The position numbers were made by a program, and so were the translations under genes. The notes under the pieces are model-generated. The model saw only the letters and a list, made by a program, of their open reading frames with translations. It did not search any database and was not told where the DNA came from. From Epiperipatus broadwayi (taxonomy: Eukaryota > Onychophora > Udeonychophora > Euonychophora > Peripatidae), in NCBI GenBank assembly GCA_028023455.1, contig JAQFVV010013361.1, positions 1 to 64,000 of the forward strand: DNA of 64,000 nucleotides, given 5' to 3'. Positions 1-11,520 of this stretch are shown in pieces (position 1 is the stretch's first letter; every line of letters starts with the position of its first letter).

Positions 1-284
1 ACTATAACATCTATTTTTTCCCTCACTAATTATCACATTTTAATCATGAATTTATGTACTTTAATGACATTTTGTTCATGATTTAAATACTATACCTATT
101 CAGTTATGGACTGTAGTCAAAAGTATATTTTTTTCAAGTGTTTTTACTTGAAAATTTTTTATTTCAATACCATATATTTTAAGAATCCAGAAATGTACCC
201 ATTCTATGGAAAGGCCATCATATTTTTTTTAATCAGTTACTTTAACAAGTAAATAAATAATACTTCTGTTAATATATAATATAA
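1..284. other. AT-rich sequence, nothing recognised
   Basis: No open frame, repeat match or structured element seen apart from short A/T runs. Confidence 0.5.
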
Positions 285-805
285 ATATAATATAACAATT
301 TGCCTAATGTTAAAACAGAGTTTCTTTAATATGAATAAATAAAATAATAACTAAATAATATTTCCAAGTGCTTTCAACTCTTACGAGTCCTTATCAAGGC
401 AGTGTAAAAAATTCTATTTTCTCCTAGATGATGAATTTAACATTTCATTGCATTGGACAGGAATAACTAATCAGAAAGCTGGTTAATAGTACAGGCCATA
501 TATATATATAATGCATGAAACACATGATAAAAAATGCAAGATTAAAAAATTGTATCTTATACAAAATTCATCTTGTGCTATGAATTTGAAATTAACCAGT
601 TTTCCGATTAGTTGTTCCTGGCCAATACAATGAAATGTTAAATTCATCACCTAGGAGAAAATAGATTTTTTTACACTGCCTTGATAAGGACTCATTAAGA
701 GTTGAAAGTGCTTGGAAATATTATTTAGTTATTATTTTATTTATATATATATATTAAAGAAACTCTGTTTTAACAATTGGCAAATTGTTATACTATATTT
801 ATTTT
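285..805. repeat. Large imperfect palindrome with diverged hammerhead-like motif in both arms
   Basis: Two arms of roughly 210 bp (about 285-505 and 593-805) are near-perfect reverse complements around an AT-rich loop of about 90 bp. Each arm carries the same motif, on the minus strand at 365-400 and on the plus strand at 679-714: UUGAUAA, a hairpin (ACTC/GAGT around a 4-base loop), then GAAA and a potential 2-bp stem III. This resembles the hammerhead core CUGANGA, stem II, GAAA with U replacing C at position 3 and A replacing G at position 8. Potential stem I is only about 2 bp. PLE pseudo-LTRs are known to carry such motifs, so this may be a PLE end pair without coding sequence (inference). 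Confidence 0.6.
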
Positions 806-2510
806 AACAAGTTACTTTCTTTGCATAAAATGCTTCATAAAACAATGATTGTGGTTTAATAATGGGAGAACAAATATTTTTTTTCCTTGAAAAACAAGGA
901 AATGTTTAACCTGAATATCACATGACAGCATTATGAACAATTGGGAATTTTATATATATATAAGATTACGTTTGGACATATGAAGTGAAATTTATAGAAA
1001 TAATGTTTACTTATCTCATGATCAATTGCTTTGGAAGTTAAACAATATATAATGATCAAAATTATAAGGTGACCACAACACTTCAATTGATTATATGAGA
1101 ATTTTTTTTTACTTTGACCATCTGGAAACAATTCAGATTATTTTAGTTCTTGAGTGCAGACTGTGAATTGGTGTAGAAATCAAAATAAGACATTTCTACC
1201 TATTGATTGACCAGCTTGTCACATACTGAAATCTGTTTGAGGTTTACCTTCTCTTTTCTAACAATCTTCAATAATAATAAAAAAAGTCTTTAGCTTGTTT
1301 CTTATTTTCTATTTTTGTTTCTCTTTCAACTGCTTTTTGATTTCATATTCCTTAGTTTTGTATTATCAAAATTTATCTTGAACAGCTAAAACATAAGCTA
1401 GTGTTGATAAATAGTTGATCAAAGTTGTGTCAATAACAACAAAATCATTTCAAACTAAAATGTGGAAAGCAATCATGTTGAAAATTTAAATATTTAAGAC
1501 ACTACTATGATGATTATCAAAAGTTAATGTTAAAAGCACCTACATAATAATAAAATAAATTGTCAGTTGTTCTTTTGTTTATTTCAAAATCATTCGTGTG
1601 ATGACCCTGTAAAAAATATGATAGAATTTTTGCTATCTCTATTATAGAAACATTTAATAATCAGTACTTGTTTTTATTATTATCAATAATTAGAAAATGT
1701 AGAGTTAAACAGTTTTTTATATTGAATAAATTAGGGAAGTTACTATGAATTATGTTCAAAATGTCATCTAATTGTCTAGAAAAGTCAACTATTTTTCGTG
1801 TAGAAAATATCACAGGTGAATTATATTAAGTTCTTTCTGAAAAACAATTTATTGTTACAATTTTTGGCTATTGGTTAACTTGTCATGAGTTGTGAAACCA
1901 TCTCTGTCAGTATCCTAACCATGGTCTTGATCTATAGTATTTTTAGTTTACAGATATGATTTGCATGAAATGTTGAGAAATGTAAATCTTCTAGATTACA
2001 AACTATATTATATTTCAGAATATAATAATGTACAATCAGGTGCAATTAACCTTTTAAAATGAAACGTTAAAATTTCAGAATAATAAAAAATTCATTAATA
2101 TTTTATTTGAATTACTTTTTTTAGTTCATTTATTTTTCAAACATCTTTCAAAACAACATATTTGATATTTAATCAGTTATATTATTTATTTAAACTAATA
2201 TTCTTTTATGGTTTATAATAATTATTGAATTATTATTCACTATTATTATATACATTTAACCATTCTCTAATATACTAATTAGCAATTAATATATCACTGA
2301 TTAAAGTTAATGATTTTTATCTGTAGTTTCTAATGTATTCATACTACAAAAAATCTACAAAATGTTTGTAGTCAAATTAACTTCATTCTTCTTTGCTCAC
2401 CCAATTTTATATTAAAATATTTATTTATTGGCTTTTTTTAAACAAATTATTTAAGGAAAATGGATTGTAACCCTCTTTTTCAGCACAATGGGTCATTCTG
2501 AACTACATAA
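806..2510. other. AT-rich intergenic sequence, nothing recognised
   Basis: Only short AT-biased open frames; no repeat shared with the rest of the window was noticed. Confidence 0.5.
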
Positions 2511-2654
2511 TATAAATTATAATTTTTTCCCCATATGTCATAGCATCGGCCGGGAGGCGAACCCGCACAACAGCCGTCCGCAAACAACTGCTTGCTTGCA
2601 AGGCAGCCACATTGACCTCTCGGCTAACAACGCTTGACTATAAATTATAATTTT
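2511..2654 (-). mobile_element. tRNA-like SINE copy 1, with 16-bp TSD
   Basis: Body 2527-2638 on the minus strand, flanked by an exact direct repeat TATAAATTATAATTTT (2511-2526 and 2639-2654). In RNA sense it runs from a tRNA-like head (GTTAGCCGAGAGGT, an A-box-like segment), through a CTTGCAA anticodon-like loop, to a B-box-like GGGTTCGC and the tail CCGATGCTATGACATATG plus poly-A. This copy has small internal rearrangements around the T arm. Confidence 0.85.
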
Positions 2655-4527
2655 ATGTTAATATTTAAAAGAAATTTCATAAATTATAGTTGAATATTTT
2701 CTGAAATCATAGAAAAAATAAACATTACTTAATTTTATGCACCATCAAGAAAAAAGTTTTCCAACATTTATTTAATATTTTTGTTTACAGTAATGTTGTT
2801 GAATTAATACCCACTACTCAACTATATGTTATCCCAAAAAAAATAATGAAAAATTTTTAAATTTAGATATTAATTTTAAAAAATGTAAATTTTATGTGTA
2901 TATGTAAATTATTTTCTGCAAGGGAGCAATCTTTTTTTCTGTCTCTCTCTAAATACTGTGCAAGTCAGCACTCTCCCTAAATTACATGTACTCATGCAAT
3001 CATGACACTCTAAGTCAAATTAATGCATACCCAATTTCATTTGAAATAGCTTTGAAGCAAAAATCTAGATATCATAGCAATTCTGTTAAACCTAAAAGGA
3101 TCTGTATGATTTTCTTTAAATTGTTAATTTAAATATATATATATAATGTATTTTGAAGATTGGCCCTTTTGAAATAATAAAAAAAAAAGAAACAGAGAAT
3201 TAAATATATATATATATAATTATTTTAGGGGGAGAAGGTAAATTCATATTCATACTGGTTTTTACATACATAACTATTTTAGAGGTCTCACTTTATTATT
3301 TAATAGTACTTTACAGTAATTATATTGTATTTTTAAAAATTATTATACATGTTAAAAAATATCACTTGTGAATATATATGGGTGATTAAGTTGAAAAGTA
3401 CTGTATAGGACAGCATAGTAAGCAATGCATATGCAAGAAAAGTGTAAGTAATTATTCATTAATTTACATTATCCACCAAGGGTCTTAAAATTTAAATTAG
3501 TGAATGTAGTGGCTCACTGTGCTTAAATTCTTACAAAGTTATTCATCTGAACAGACAGAATAATTATATTATTATAGATAATAGTAATTCATTTTAATTA
3601 ATGATTCACTATACATCGACTAAATTTTTACATATAGGTACTTCTTTACATGAATTTTAATTACTAATATACAACCATTTTTGAATAGGTATATCAAATA
3701 TTATAAAAGGCATTTTGGTGATATAGGGCAATTATCCAATAATTATTTTGAATCAGAATGAAAAATGTGGGTGTATTTTTCTCAAAAGAATAAGCATACT
3801 ATCACTACAATTTTATTTGTACCCCAAATATATAATAAAAGAAGCCATATTGAAATCCAAGTTATAGATTTAAAAACAGTGAATAGAAACATTAAACTTG
3901 AATGTGCAAATCATTATAAATACATAAATATCTATGTGTGAAGGCATATATATTTTAAAATATCAAAAGAAGAGATTATGGCTGAATATAAACAAAACCA
4001 TAATTTATAATAGTAAGAAAAGTTTTTTTTTAGGTGCAATGATTTAAGCATATAAAATATACACTTTACATCGATAAGAAGATTTATCATCCAAGAACTG
4101 CAGTTTCATAAGTAATATAAAAGATATATAATATATTTAAATACTATAGTCAGTTTTGGTTTAGCCATTTACATGCTTAGAAATGCTTCAATTTTCAAAA
4201 TGAAAATTAAATGAGCAAGTATATTATAATAGTGATATTTGGTAATTTTCAATACTTTTATCTCCACATTGTGAAGTCCAAATTGTGATCCTATTTTCTC
4301 TTTTTTTGTTTTAGGAATTTATATCTTTCAATATAAAATACACTATATTTCATTTCAGGTCCCCATCACAAATATTGTATGCCCTATATAATAGCTCACA
4401 TTTTGTTGATAATCTTTGATTACAATAAAAAATATATTGCTTATAGAATTGCATCTTTATAGTATATATATATATATATACTGAATTAATATAATGTCAT
4501 GTCAAATTTACCAAAACTATTTAAATA
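2655..4527. other. AT-rich intergenic sequence, nothing recognised
   Basis: Contains short (TA)n tracts near 3135 and 3206 and no supported gene or repeat-family member. Confidence 0.5.
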
Positions 4528-4658
4528 ATATTTGAACTTGCGTTGTTAGCCGAGAGGTATCACAACCACCATGCAAGCAAGTAGTTGGTTGTAGATGGTT
4601 GTGGGTTCGCGTCCCGGCCGATGCTATGACATATGAAAAAAATATATATATTTGAACT
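4528..4658 (+). mobile_element. tRNA-like SINE copy 2, with 11-bp TSD
   Basis: Body 4539-4647, flanked by ATATTTGAACT at 4528-4538 and 4648-4658. Head GCGTTGTTAGCCGAGAGGT, a B-box-like GGGTTCGCGTCC and the shared end GGCCGATGCTATGACATATG followed by an A-rich tail. It belongs to the 'GTTAGCCGAGAGGTAT' subfamily, as does copy 3. Confidence 0.88.
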
Positions 4659-6208
4659 GTCCTCTAGCTGCCATGTTCAATAACTTTTTACACAAAGAAA
4701 ATGGTCCACTTCTTAATATTTCAGGTCCTTTTATTTAGTGTTATCTAGAACAATAATAGCCAGAGAGTGAACTTAAAACAGCCTTTATATTTTTATGTAA
4801 ATTGATTTTTAAATAAATGATATTAAGTTTATAGAGCAGAGGCATCTCACTCATTTACATGCCATATATGTAATGTTAAATCATACTTTAATATTGAACA
4901 AATATAATGTAATGTGAAATTTATCAAGTCTTTTAAATAATAAGTGAACTGTCCTTTTTCTGCCACATTTAATAACTTTATATGCAACACAAATGCTTTT
5001 TACATGTATAGAATGCATACATAAAGTTAAAAAGAAAATTGTTATCAATAATAAATTGGGAGAGAACATTCACACATGTATTTAATGGGGTGGGTGGGTG
5101 TTCATTCATTCACATTCATTCAAAAAACAATAATAAATTTATTGTACCATATCTTTATTTTTTTTAAAAAATAAAATGAATATCAAAATTCCATTCTTTC
5201 ATCATAATTTAAATATGTTCTGCATAATATCCTTTCTCTTCAATAACTTTTTTTATAATGGGAAATAAAATAGCAGTCACATTATTATGGCTTTTCTAGT
5301 TTTGACATTTTCAGTGTAAATTGATGAAATATTATTAGTAAACATAATTGCATATGATGCTCTGAGATGGAGAAATGATTGATGCCCTACCATAAAATTG
5401 ATTAAATTTACATTTTTTAAAACTTTTTTCCAGGTAGCATATCAATTGAGGTAGTGTATATTGGTACACCATAAATTATGGTTTCACTGTATGACAATTA
5501 TTTATTAAATCCCTTTTAGCATTATTGGTCTAAAACAAATATAATAGATTTCATTTCAAATCATAAGTTTTCTGTATTTACAAAAAGAAAAAAAGCATAA
5601 AATATAGTTTAACATTTAATTTAAAAATAATTAATTAATAACTGCTATAAATGTAAAAGTTAAAATATATACTTACTTGCTTAGTATCAATCTGCAGTCA
5701 AAAAAAAACAAAAACAATGAAGCCCAGTTACCAAAAATCTCACAGAAAAACAATTTTTAACTATGCTTACCAATTTTTTCTATTTAGTATTTTCATCTAT
5801 TAACTAAACTTGAAGCTACAGTTCATACATATTGAAAGCCAAGATCGCAAATTAAACTTAAAAAAAACAGACTCAATAAAACATTATGATGTCACATAGA
5901 AAGCCAGATGTGTATCTATGGTGAAACTCTGAAATGCTTAGAGAGACAGATTTATGAATAGCATAGCAGGAAAAAAACAGCAAAGAAATAATTGTCTCTA
6001 GCCTAAATTTTAATTAACGTTCAAATGAAGTTGAAATTGTTGGATTAGTTCCAGATTAACGAAAAACATTAGATGCACTAAAAATTGAAGCTAAAAATGA
6101 GAAGTTAATAGTAATTGTTTCAACTTCGTAATAATCCACTGAAATAGTTTTTTTCTTTTATTAGATAATAGAATTTTTCTTTATTGTTTAAAAAAGCAGA
6201 ATAATCAA
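4659..6208. other. AT-rich intergenic sequence, nothing recognised
   Basis: The 62-codon minus-strand frame near 4881-5069 has no recognisable motif and is probably chance. A short GGGTGGGTGGG tract lies near 5090. Confidence 0.5.
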
Positions 6209-6352
6209 ACAAAACATCATTTTATTTTTTTTTTTCATATGTCATAGCATCTGCCGGACGCGAACCCACACCCGTCTGCAACCAACTACTTGCTTGCATG
6301 GCGGTTGCGATACCTCTCGGCTAACAACGCAAGACAAAACATCATTTTATTT
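6209..6352 (-). mobile_element. tRNA-like SINE copy 3, with 19-bp TSD
   Basis: Body 6228-6333, inverted, between exact copies of ACAAAACATCATTTTATTT (6209-6227 and 6334-6352). Poly-T on the plus strand (poly-A of the RNA sense) directly abuts the left TSD, as expected for target-primed reverse transcription. Same subfamily as copy 2. Confidence 0.9.
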
Positions 6353-7027
6353 GTTTTCGACATCTACATTAATAGCAGTATTTCATTTTATTTCTCTATA
6401 CCAAAACTACTACAAGCCAAAATAATCAATTAACATTATTTTTTTGGCTACTGTTTTTCTTTGGTGAGAAGCATTGAATTTTTATCTTAATGGCTATTTT
6501 TATTTATTTTTTATTATCTAAGCTAATAATATGATAATATAATACGCTCTTAAGATGTTAACAAAAGTATTTACAGTTAACATGAAAATGAGGTCGCAAA
6601 AATATATAGTTGCTATTCTAGCAAGAGTTCAAAACCTTAGGGTTTATTTGAATATCAGTTTACTTATTAGCTTGGATAACGTAAAAAGATAAAGATAATT
6701 GAAGAATGTATGAATTAAAATACAACGCTACTCACCAAAGAATACCGATAGCTTGAAACTAATTTGAATATAACACTACTTATTCGTGCTTACAATAGGT
6801 GGCTCTGAAGAAGAATGAATAGAATGTATTGCTGTTTTTAATGTAATTAAGCAGAACACTCATTTTATTTGATTCAAATTTCATGTAATAATTTTGTATG
6901 TATAAAGTCTATTGTCAAAGTTATGTTTAACAGTTATTTGATTACTAGCCCTCCCCTTCCCCCAAACATAATTTGTTTTTACATTTTAATATTTAAAGCT
7001 ATAATAGAAACTGTGCTGTGGTGTTTA
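6353..7027. other. Intergenic sequence, nothing recognised
   Basis: Slightly more CpG between 6540 and 6800 than in its surroundings, but no gene or repeat is supported. Confidence 0.45.
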
Positions 7028-7035
7028 GAGTAAAG

Positions 7036-7352
7036 AAGGGGTCCCCAACCTTTTTGCACTTAAGAGCACATTCTATAATACCGGCCAGGTGGCGGGCACC
7101 ATTTATTTTTTCAATGTAAATTTATAGTTGGATATTGTTAATAATACACATAATGTACAAAAAAATATTTATTTCAAAAATAAAATTTTAACATTTGATT
7201 ATAATATAATACAATAATTTACAAGAAAATTTAAAAATTGAATTTATTTGTATAATATAAATAATTTTTTATTGTATTCAGATAGTGGCGGGCACACATA
7301 AAATGGTCTGTGGGCATCACGATGCCCGCGGGCATACGGTTGGGGACCCCTG
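7036..7352. mobile_element. hAT-like MITE copy 1 (317 bp) with 8-bp TSD
   Basis: Ends are inverted repeats: AAGGGGTCCCCAACC on the left (first base changed from C) and GGTTGGGGACCCCTG on the right. The flanks are GAGTAAAG at 7028-7035 and 7353-7360, an exact 8-bp duplication, which is the hAT-superfamily hallmark. The interior is AT-rich and non-coding, with GGCGGGCAC motifs just inside both ends. No transposase is encoded, so it is non-autonomous. Confidence 0.88.
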
Positions 7353-7785
7353 GAGTAAAGTAACTACTTTAGAAATAATGCTCTACAGGACAAAGGCTCC
7401 ATCTTCACACCACAAAAAAAGTAACAAAGTAAATGATAATTATTCAGATTAACCAAAAGCTGGATAAAAGGAATTTTCTGATTCTACTCATGAATATCTG
7501 TATAATTACTTGTAGACCAATAATGAATTGCAATCTAGATTGGTTATGGCCTGGCTGCCTGAAAAAAAATTTGCCCCAATTTTTTCTTTACAAGTAAAAG
7601 GAGATTACCTAATTCAAATACTTCTAATTCAAATAAAATGTCAAAGATGATCTTTATTTTTTTTATGATAAATAAAGTAATTTGTATATACCCTTAAAAA
7701 AATTAAATAAAAAAAAACATTCAGAAAAAAAAAAAAAACAATTATAATGAATTGCCCTTCTTGGAATTCAAAAGATTCATAAATA

Positions 7786-7920
7786 ATCAAAATAAGAGTC
7801 ATATATCACATGACCCTACCTCTTAAGCTTGTAAGTTATAAACAATGAGGATTGCCAATTCCTCTACAAGCTTTATGATAAATGCTTAGCCAGAGTCAGC
7901 ACTTAAAATATCTCTGTCTA
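7786..7920 (-). repeat. R5 family fragment lacking the ribozyme segment
   Basis: Matches the 3' part of R5 seen at 24.03-24.18, 58.38-58.50 and 58.80-58.91 kb (segments such as AAGCTTGTAAGTTATAAACA and GCCAATTCCTCTACAAGC on the plus strand). It ends at TATCTCTGTC, just where the other copies continue into the hammerhead segment. Confidence 0.75.
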
Positions 7921-8014
7921 GAATTAGAGATTTTACATTAATGTTTTATCTGTACTTTAAAAATAATCGCTTCAACTTCAGGTCATATGCATGGTAAGCA
8001 AATATTCTAATCAT

Positions 8015-8155
8015 TACACAAAAACCTTTTTTTTTTTTTAAGTGTCATAGCATTGGCCGGGAAGCGAACCCGCAACCCGGGCAACTGCCTGCAAGTGCAA
8101 GGCAATCACGCTGACCTCTCGACCACTAATGCAAGACTACACAAAAAACATTTTT
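8015..8155 (-). mobile_element. tRNA-like SINE copy 4, with imperfect TSD
   Basis: Body about 8032-8137, inverted. The flanks TACACAAAAACC and TACACAAAAAACA, each followed by a T run, match imperfectly. It belongs to the 'GGTGGTCGAGAGGTCAGCG' subfamily, with a CCCGGG variable-arm-like segment and the CATAG/TGTCA tail. The anticodon-arm region has a small duplication. Confidence 0.82.
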
Positions 8156-8517
8156 GATGTGTAAAACTGTCATAAAGTGCTCTATATATATTATTATGAT
8201 GCTTAATCATTACAGGTGGTTAATATTTTGACTTACCTTCATTTATTCGTTGCTGATTTTTATTTTTTTTTAGTTTTAAAACAATTCTCAAAAGAATGGC
8301 ACTCCAATAATAATATATGAAATTGAGACTTGGATATCCTATTGATATAACATAAAGGCATTAGAAAATTTTATTTAAGGATGCTTAGTAATATTTTGAA
8401 CATAAAATGACAAAATCATAAAATCAATCAATATATTCTTTAAGATATAATAAACACCTCCATACTTTCTCTTTTTTTTTTAAATTCACTTAAATAAAGA
8501 TATAATAAAAGTCAAAT

Positions 8518-8632
8518 GACCCCCAAAATGCATTTCATGCTGAACCAGCACTCATCAGTTAGCCCAGGCCACTATCTCTCATATATATCGGAGTCATGAG
8601 TGGAGGGAGTTTGACAGTGGTAAATGAAAATG
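8518..8632 (-). repeat. R1 family fragment (ribozyme region)
   Basis: Covers the central part of R1. It includes the hammerhead listed separately and a short flank rich in AGAGATA, corresponding to sequence upstream of the ribozyme in the copies at 27.8 and 33.5 kb. Confidence 0.7.
8521..8562 (-). ncRNA. Hammerhead ribozyme motif, R1 family
   Basis: On the minus strand: stem I 5' side CUAA, core CUGAUGA (plus strand 8552-8558), stem II hairpin of 6 bp closed by GUU (8537-8551; G.U closing pair at 10.1/11.1, then UGCUG/CAGCA), GAAA (8533-8536), short stem III AU/AU around GC, U at position 17, then UUGG completing a 4-bp stem I. All invariant core bases of the family are present. Position 17 is U, where C or A is usual, so cleavage may be weak. 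Activity is inferred from sequence only. Confidence 0.7.
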
Positions 8633-9215
8633 TAACAATTTATATTCTTTAACTTTATGACTGGGTTAAATTTACTGATGTAATGTAAAAGCATTAGAAA
8701 AGTTTAATTTAAGAATACTTTATAAAATTTTAAAAGTACAATGGCAACTTAAAAGGAATGAACACTACAAGATTTTTTAAGAAAGTGTTTTATTGGTGAC
8801 TTTGAGCATAGTATTATGAAAAAGATAAGATATTAAAAAAAAAAAATTTCTGCAGAAGTTTAAAGACAATATTCTTTGCAGAGACATATTTGTGATTCAT
8901 CGCTTATAAAACTCATCTGTAGTATACAATACTATTATTATTATATTACTACTATTATTTGTTTTTTATTTTTTGGGATTTGATGTGACCATACTGATTT
9001 GTGAAGTGATGATGATGAAAAAAAGTGGCAATTGCCATGAAGTATAATTAAGAGTTATTTTTATTCATATTTGTTTATTGCCGAGTTTGGGGGGGGGGGG
9101 CAGAGAAAATATATGAATATTACTCTGTACTTATATATGCAGTGTGTTCAAATGCTCTTCAAAACTTCACCAAGCGTAAAATTTAACTCCAGATCAGTAA
9201 AGGGATATCTATATC

Positions 9216-9615
9216 CAGGGGTCCCCAACCTTTTTGCACTTAAGAGCACATTCTATAATACCGGTCAGGTGGCGGGCACCATTTATTTTTTTCAACTAGG
9301 TAGTGGGCACCATTTATTTTTTCAATGTAAATTTATAGTTGGATATTGTTAATAATACACATAATGTACAAAAAAATATTTATTTAAAAAATAAAATTTT
9401 AATATATAATTAACGTTTATATTTTTACGCTGTAAAAGTATAGTATGCCCTACAATTTGATTACAATATAATGCAATAATTTATAATAAATTTTAAAAAT
9501 TAAATTTATTTGTATCAGATAAATAATTTTTTATTGTGTTCGGATAGTGGCGGGCACACGTAAAATGGTCTGCGGGGGGCCATGGTGCCCGCGGGCATAG
9601 GGTTGGGGACCCCTG
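9216..9615. mobile_element. hAT-like MITE copy 2 (400 bp)
   Basis: Perfect 15-bp terminal inverted repeats CAGGGGTCCCCAACC and GGTTGGGGACCCCTG. About 80 bp longer than copy 1. One cause is a duplicated segment near the left end (GGGCACCATTTATTTTTT occurs twice, at about 9274 and 9306); another is an extra stretch near 9400-9450. The flanking 8-mers (TCTATATC and ACTGCTAG) do not match, so the TSD is lost or one end has been rearranged. Confidence 0.85.
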
Positions 9616-10179
9616 ACTGCTAGAGAATAAATAAAGATGGTAAAACGTTTATACCCTCATATCACCAGGCAATAGAGAAGTCTGTTTAATAATCTTTTTT
9701 TTTTAATATTTATGTTTTGAGGGGCTCCAATACTGTACTTAAAAAAAGCTTTTGCTTTCCAATGGATTTAATATTTAAAATCTATTTTGCATTTATAGTA
9801 TCTATAAACTTTATGTTACTGTTAATAACTTTTATTTATTATTACTTTGAATGTAAACTCCAATCATCGGTTAATTTCCTTTAATATACGCGTATACAAA
9901 TATATATTTAGTCATATGTTTACAATAGGATCTAGAGTATACTTAATACTGCATTATTTGACAAATATTTATATCTAATAGCAGCATTTAACTCTTGCTT
10001 TGATTTAAAACATTTTGCGATGAAATATTTGGCATTACAAAGACTATATCATCGGAAATTTAAAGTACCATTGTTAAACAAGGAAGTGTGAAAAGACCAT
10101 CGCTTTTCTTTAGTGTATATAACATTGAGAAAATAATGCTAAGTAAATTTCACATAATCCAAACATAACTTTTATTGTT
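9616..10179. other. AT-rich intergenic sequence, nothing recognised
   Basis: No repeat-family match or supported coding frame. Confidence 0.45.
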
Positions 10180-11520
10180 AAAGCTCTAACATACAAGAGT
10201 CCATAATAACTGATGGAACGAGAGGATTGGCTTTTGTTTTGTAATAGCACTACTCTGTTTGCCTAGCGCCGGACAAAGAAAGGGGTACGAACTTGTATGT
10301 TCAGAGAGCCGAGGGAGGCGTGAGTCGATATCATGTGGGAAGGAAAACCCAATCAGCCATCTTTCTCTATCAAAGTTGCAAGTTCCGACGTAATTAATGA
10401 CCACAAGTTTTTTTTTTTTTCTAATTGAAACTTTTTTATATGAATTTAGCGCTCTTGTCCAATCAGTCAGTCCTATGTATTTATGTATGACAGGTAAAAT
10501 ATCTACTGCAGCTGTGAAGTATGCAAATAAGAGTAATAATAATAAAAGGAACTGAGCAGCATGTATTATTTGCATCATTCACATTTACACGCAGCCGACT
10601 TTTCTTTCGAGAGAAGTAGTCAATTGACTTAATTTATACATATTAAAAACTAATACGTAGAGTCTCCACACACACATCGCTTTAAAAATATGGTAGTTTA
10701 TCTGGCTCGATTATTATTTCAGCAATAAAGACAAATGAAAAAAAAATTGAGTAAATACAATATATATAAACCTCATTGTAAATAAAAAATATTTTAGTTT
10801 TAAAACATGTCCTATCTTCTAGAAATACATTGATTGCATTCATTGCATTTGAATTTCATATATTTTAACTGCTCCGAGTACAATAGCAATTGTGGACCAT
10901 AGATAGATTAAATAAATTTTCGTCAATGGTACGGTGGAGAAATGTCAAATCATCGATTGTAATAATGTCAGCAATTATTTGACGGTCTTGATTGTTCAAA
11001 TGGTAGGAGTTTATTTTTTGCTTGGCATCGAAGCGTCAGTTCAAGCGTACGCTGAGATTGTCTTTTATACAGCTTACAAAACTAACGAAGGAATTATACG
11101 ATGTTCCAAATGATACAAGATTGAGGAAAATTGCCGTAACCTTGTGTAATTGCCTAATCCTGCTAAAATTGCTACCAATTATGATGGTCATACTTTTCTT
11201 TTTATTCTGCTTCACACTTGATCTTATACGCTGTGTATGGAAGCGCACATCTTCCTTCATCCGCATTAATAACGAGAAAGGAAGGGACTGGGGGATGGTA
11301 TTGGAGTGTTAGAAATCTGTGTATGCTCTCGGTATTATAGCTAGAAAAGATTTTGCTTGGCTGCCTCGATCTCTTTTGCACTGCAATTTCTCATTTAAAG
11401 TTGGTCTAGAATTTCATCTCCCCCCCCCCTTAATAATAAGTAGCAAACTGAAGTTGGGTTGCGCCAACGAGTTAAAAATATATTTTACCTCGTTGGGTTA
11501 CGTAGATTTAATATTTTCAA
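10180..11520. promoter_or_regulatory. CpG-rich patch, candidate promoter or first-exon region
   Basis: CpG dinucleotides are frequent between about 10250-10680 and 10920-11510 (for example GCGCCGGAC, GAGGCGTGAGTCGAT, GAAGCGTCAG and GCGCCAACGAG), whereas the surrounding tens of kilobases are almost free of CpG outside repeats. Base composition is also more balanced. No match to the repeat families of the window was noticed. Such patches often mark promoters or unmethylated exons. No TATA box, initiator or splice site could be assigned with confidence, and the direction of any transcript is unknown. Confidence 0.35.
10186..10578 (-). CDS. Candidate small ORF or first exon with signal-peptide-like N-terminus
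   Basis: A 130-codon frame starting with two consecutive ATGs (10578 and 10575); the second has A at -3. Residues 1-24 form a strongly hydrophobic stretch (seven consecutive Leu, then FAYFTAA) that looks like a signal peptide with cleavage near AA/VD. A basic run RKKKK follows at about residues 53-57. No family was recognised in the rest and no repeat is shared with other parts of the window. It lies in the CpG-rich patch, which favours host origin. A poly-T tract on the plus strand at about 10410-10420 encodes the Lys run, and the frame could be chance. An exon could end earlier at an unrecognised donor site. Confidence 0.28.
   Translation of the reverse strand: MMQIIHAAQFLLLLLLLFAYFTAAVDILPVIHKYIGLTDWTRALNSYKKVSIRKKKKLVVINYVGTCNFDRERWLIGFSFPHDIDSRLPRLSEHTSSYPFLCPALGKQSSAITKQKPILSFHQLLWTLVC

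Noticed and set aside
2560-2638. A functional tRNA gene in the SINE heads
   Set aside because: Flanking TSDs, poly-A tails, nine dispersed copies and imperfect stems indicate a SINE.
6800-6840. CTGAAGA on the plus strand as a hammerhead core
   Set aside because: No stem II hairpin and no GAAA at the right distance.
9071-9352. 93-codon frame
   Set aside because: It covers the left end of the second hAT MITE; non-coding element.
11022-11312. 96-codon plus-strand frame in the CpG-rich patch
   Set aside because: No ATG (it begins at TTG), no recognised motif, and a competing frame on the opposite strand; kept only as part of the regulatory candidate.
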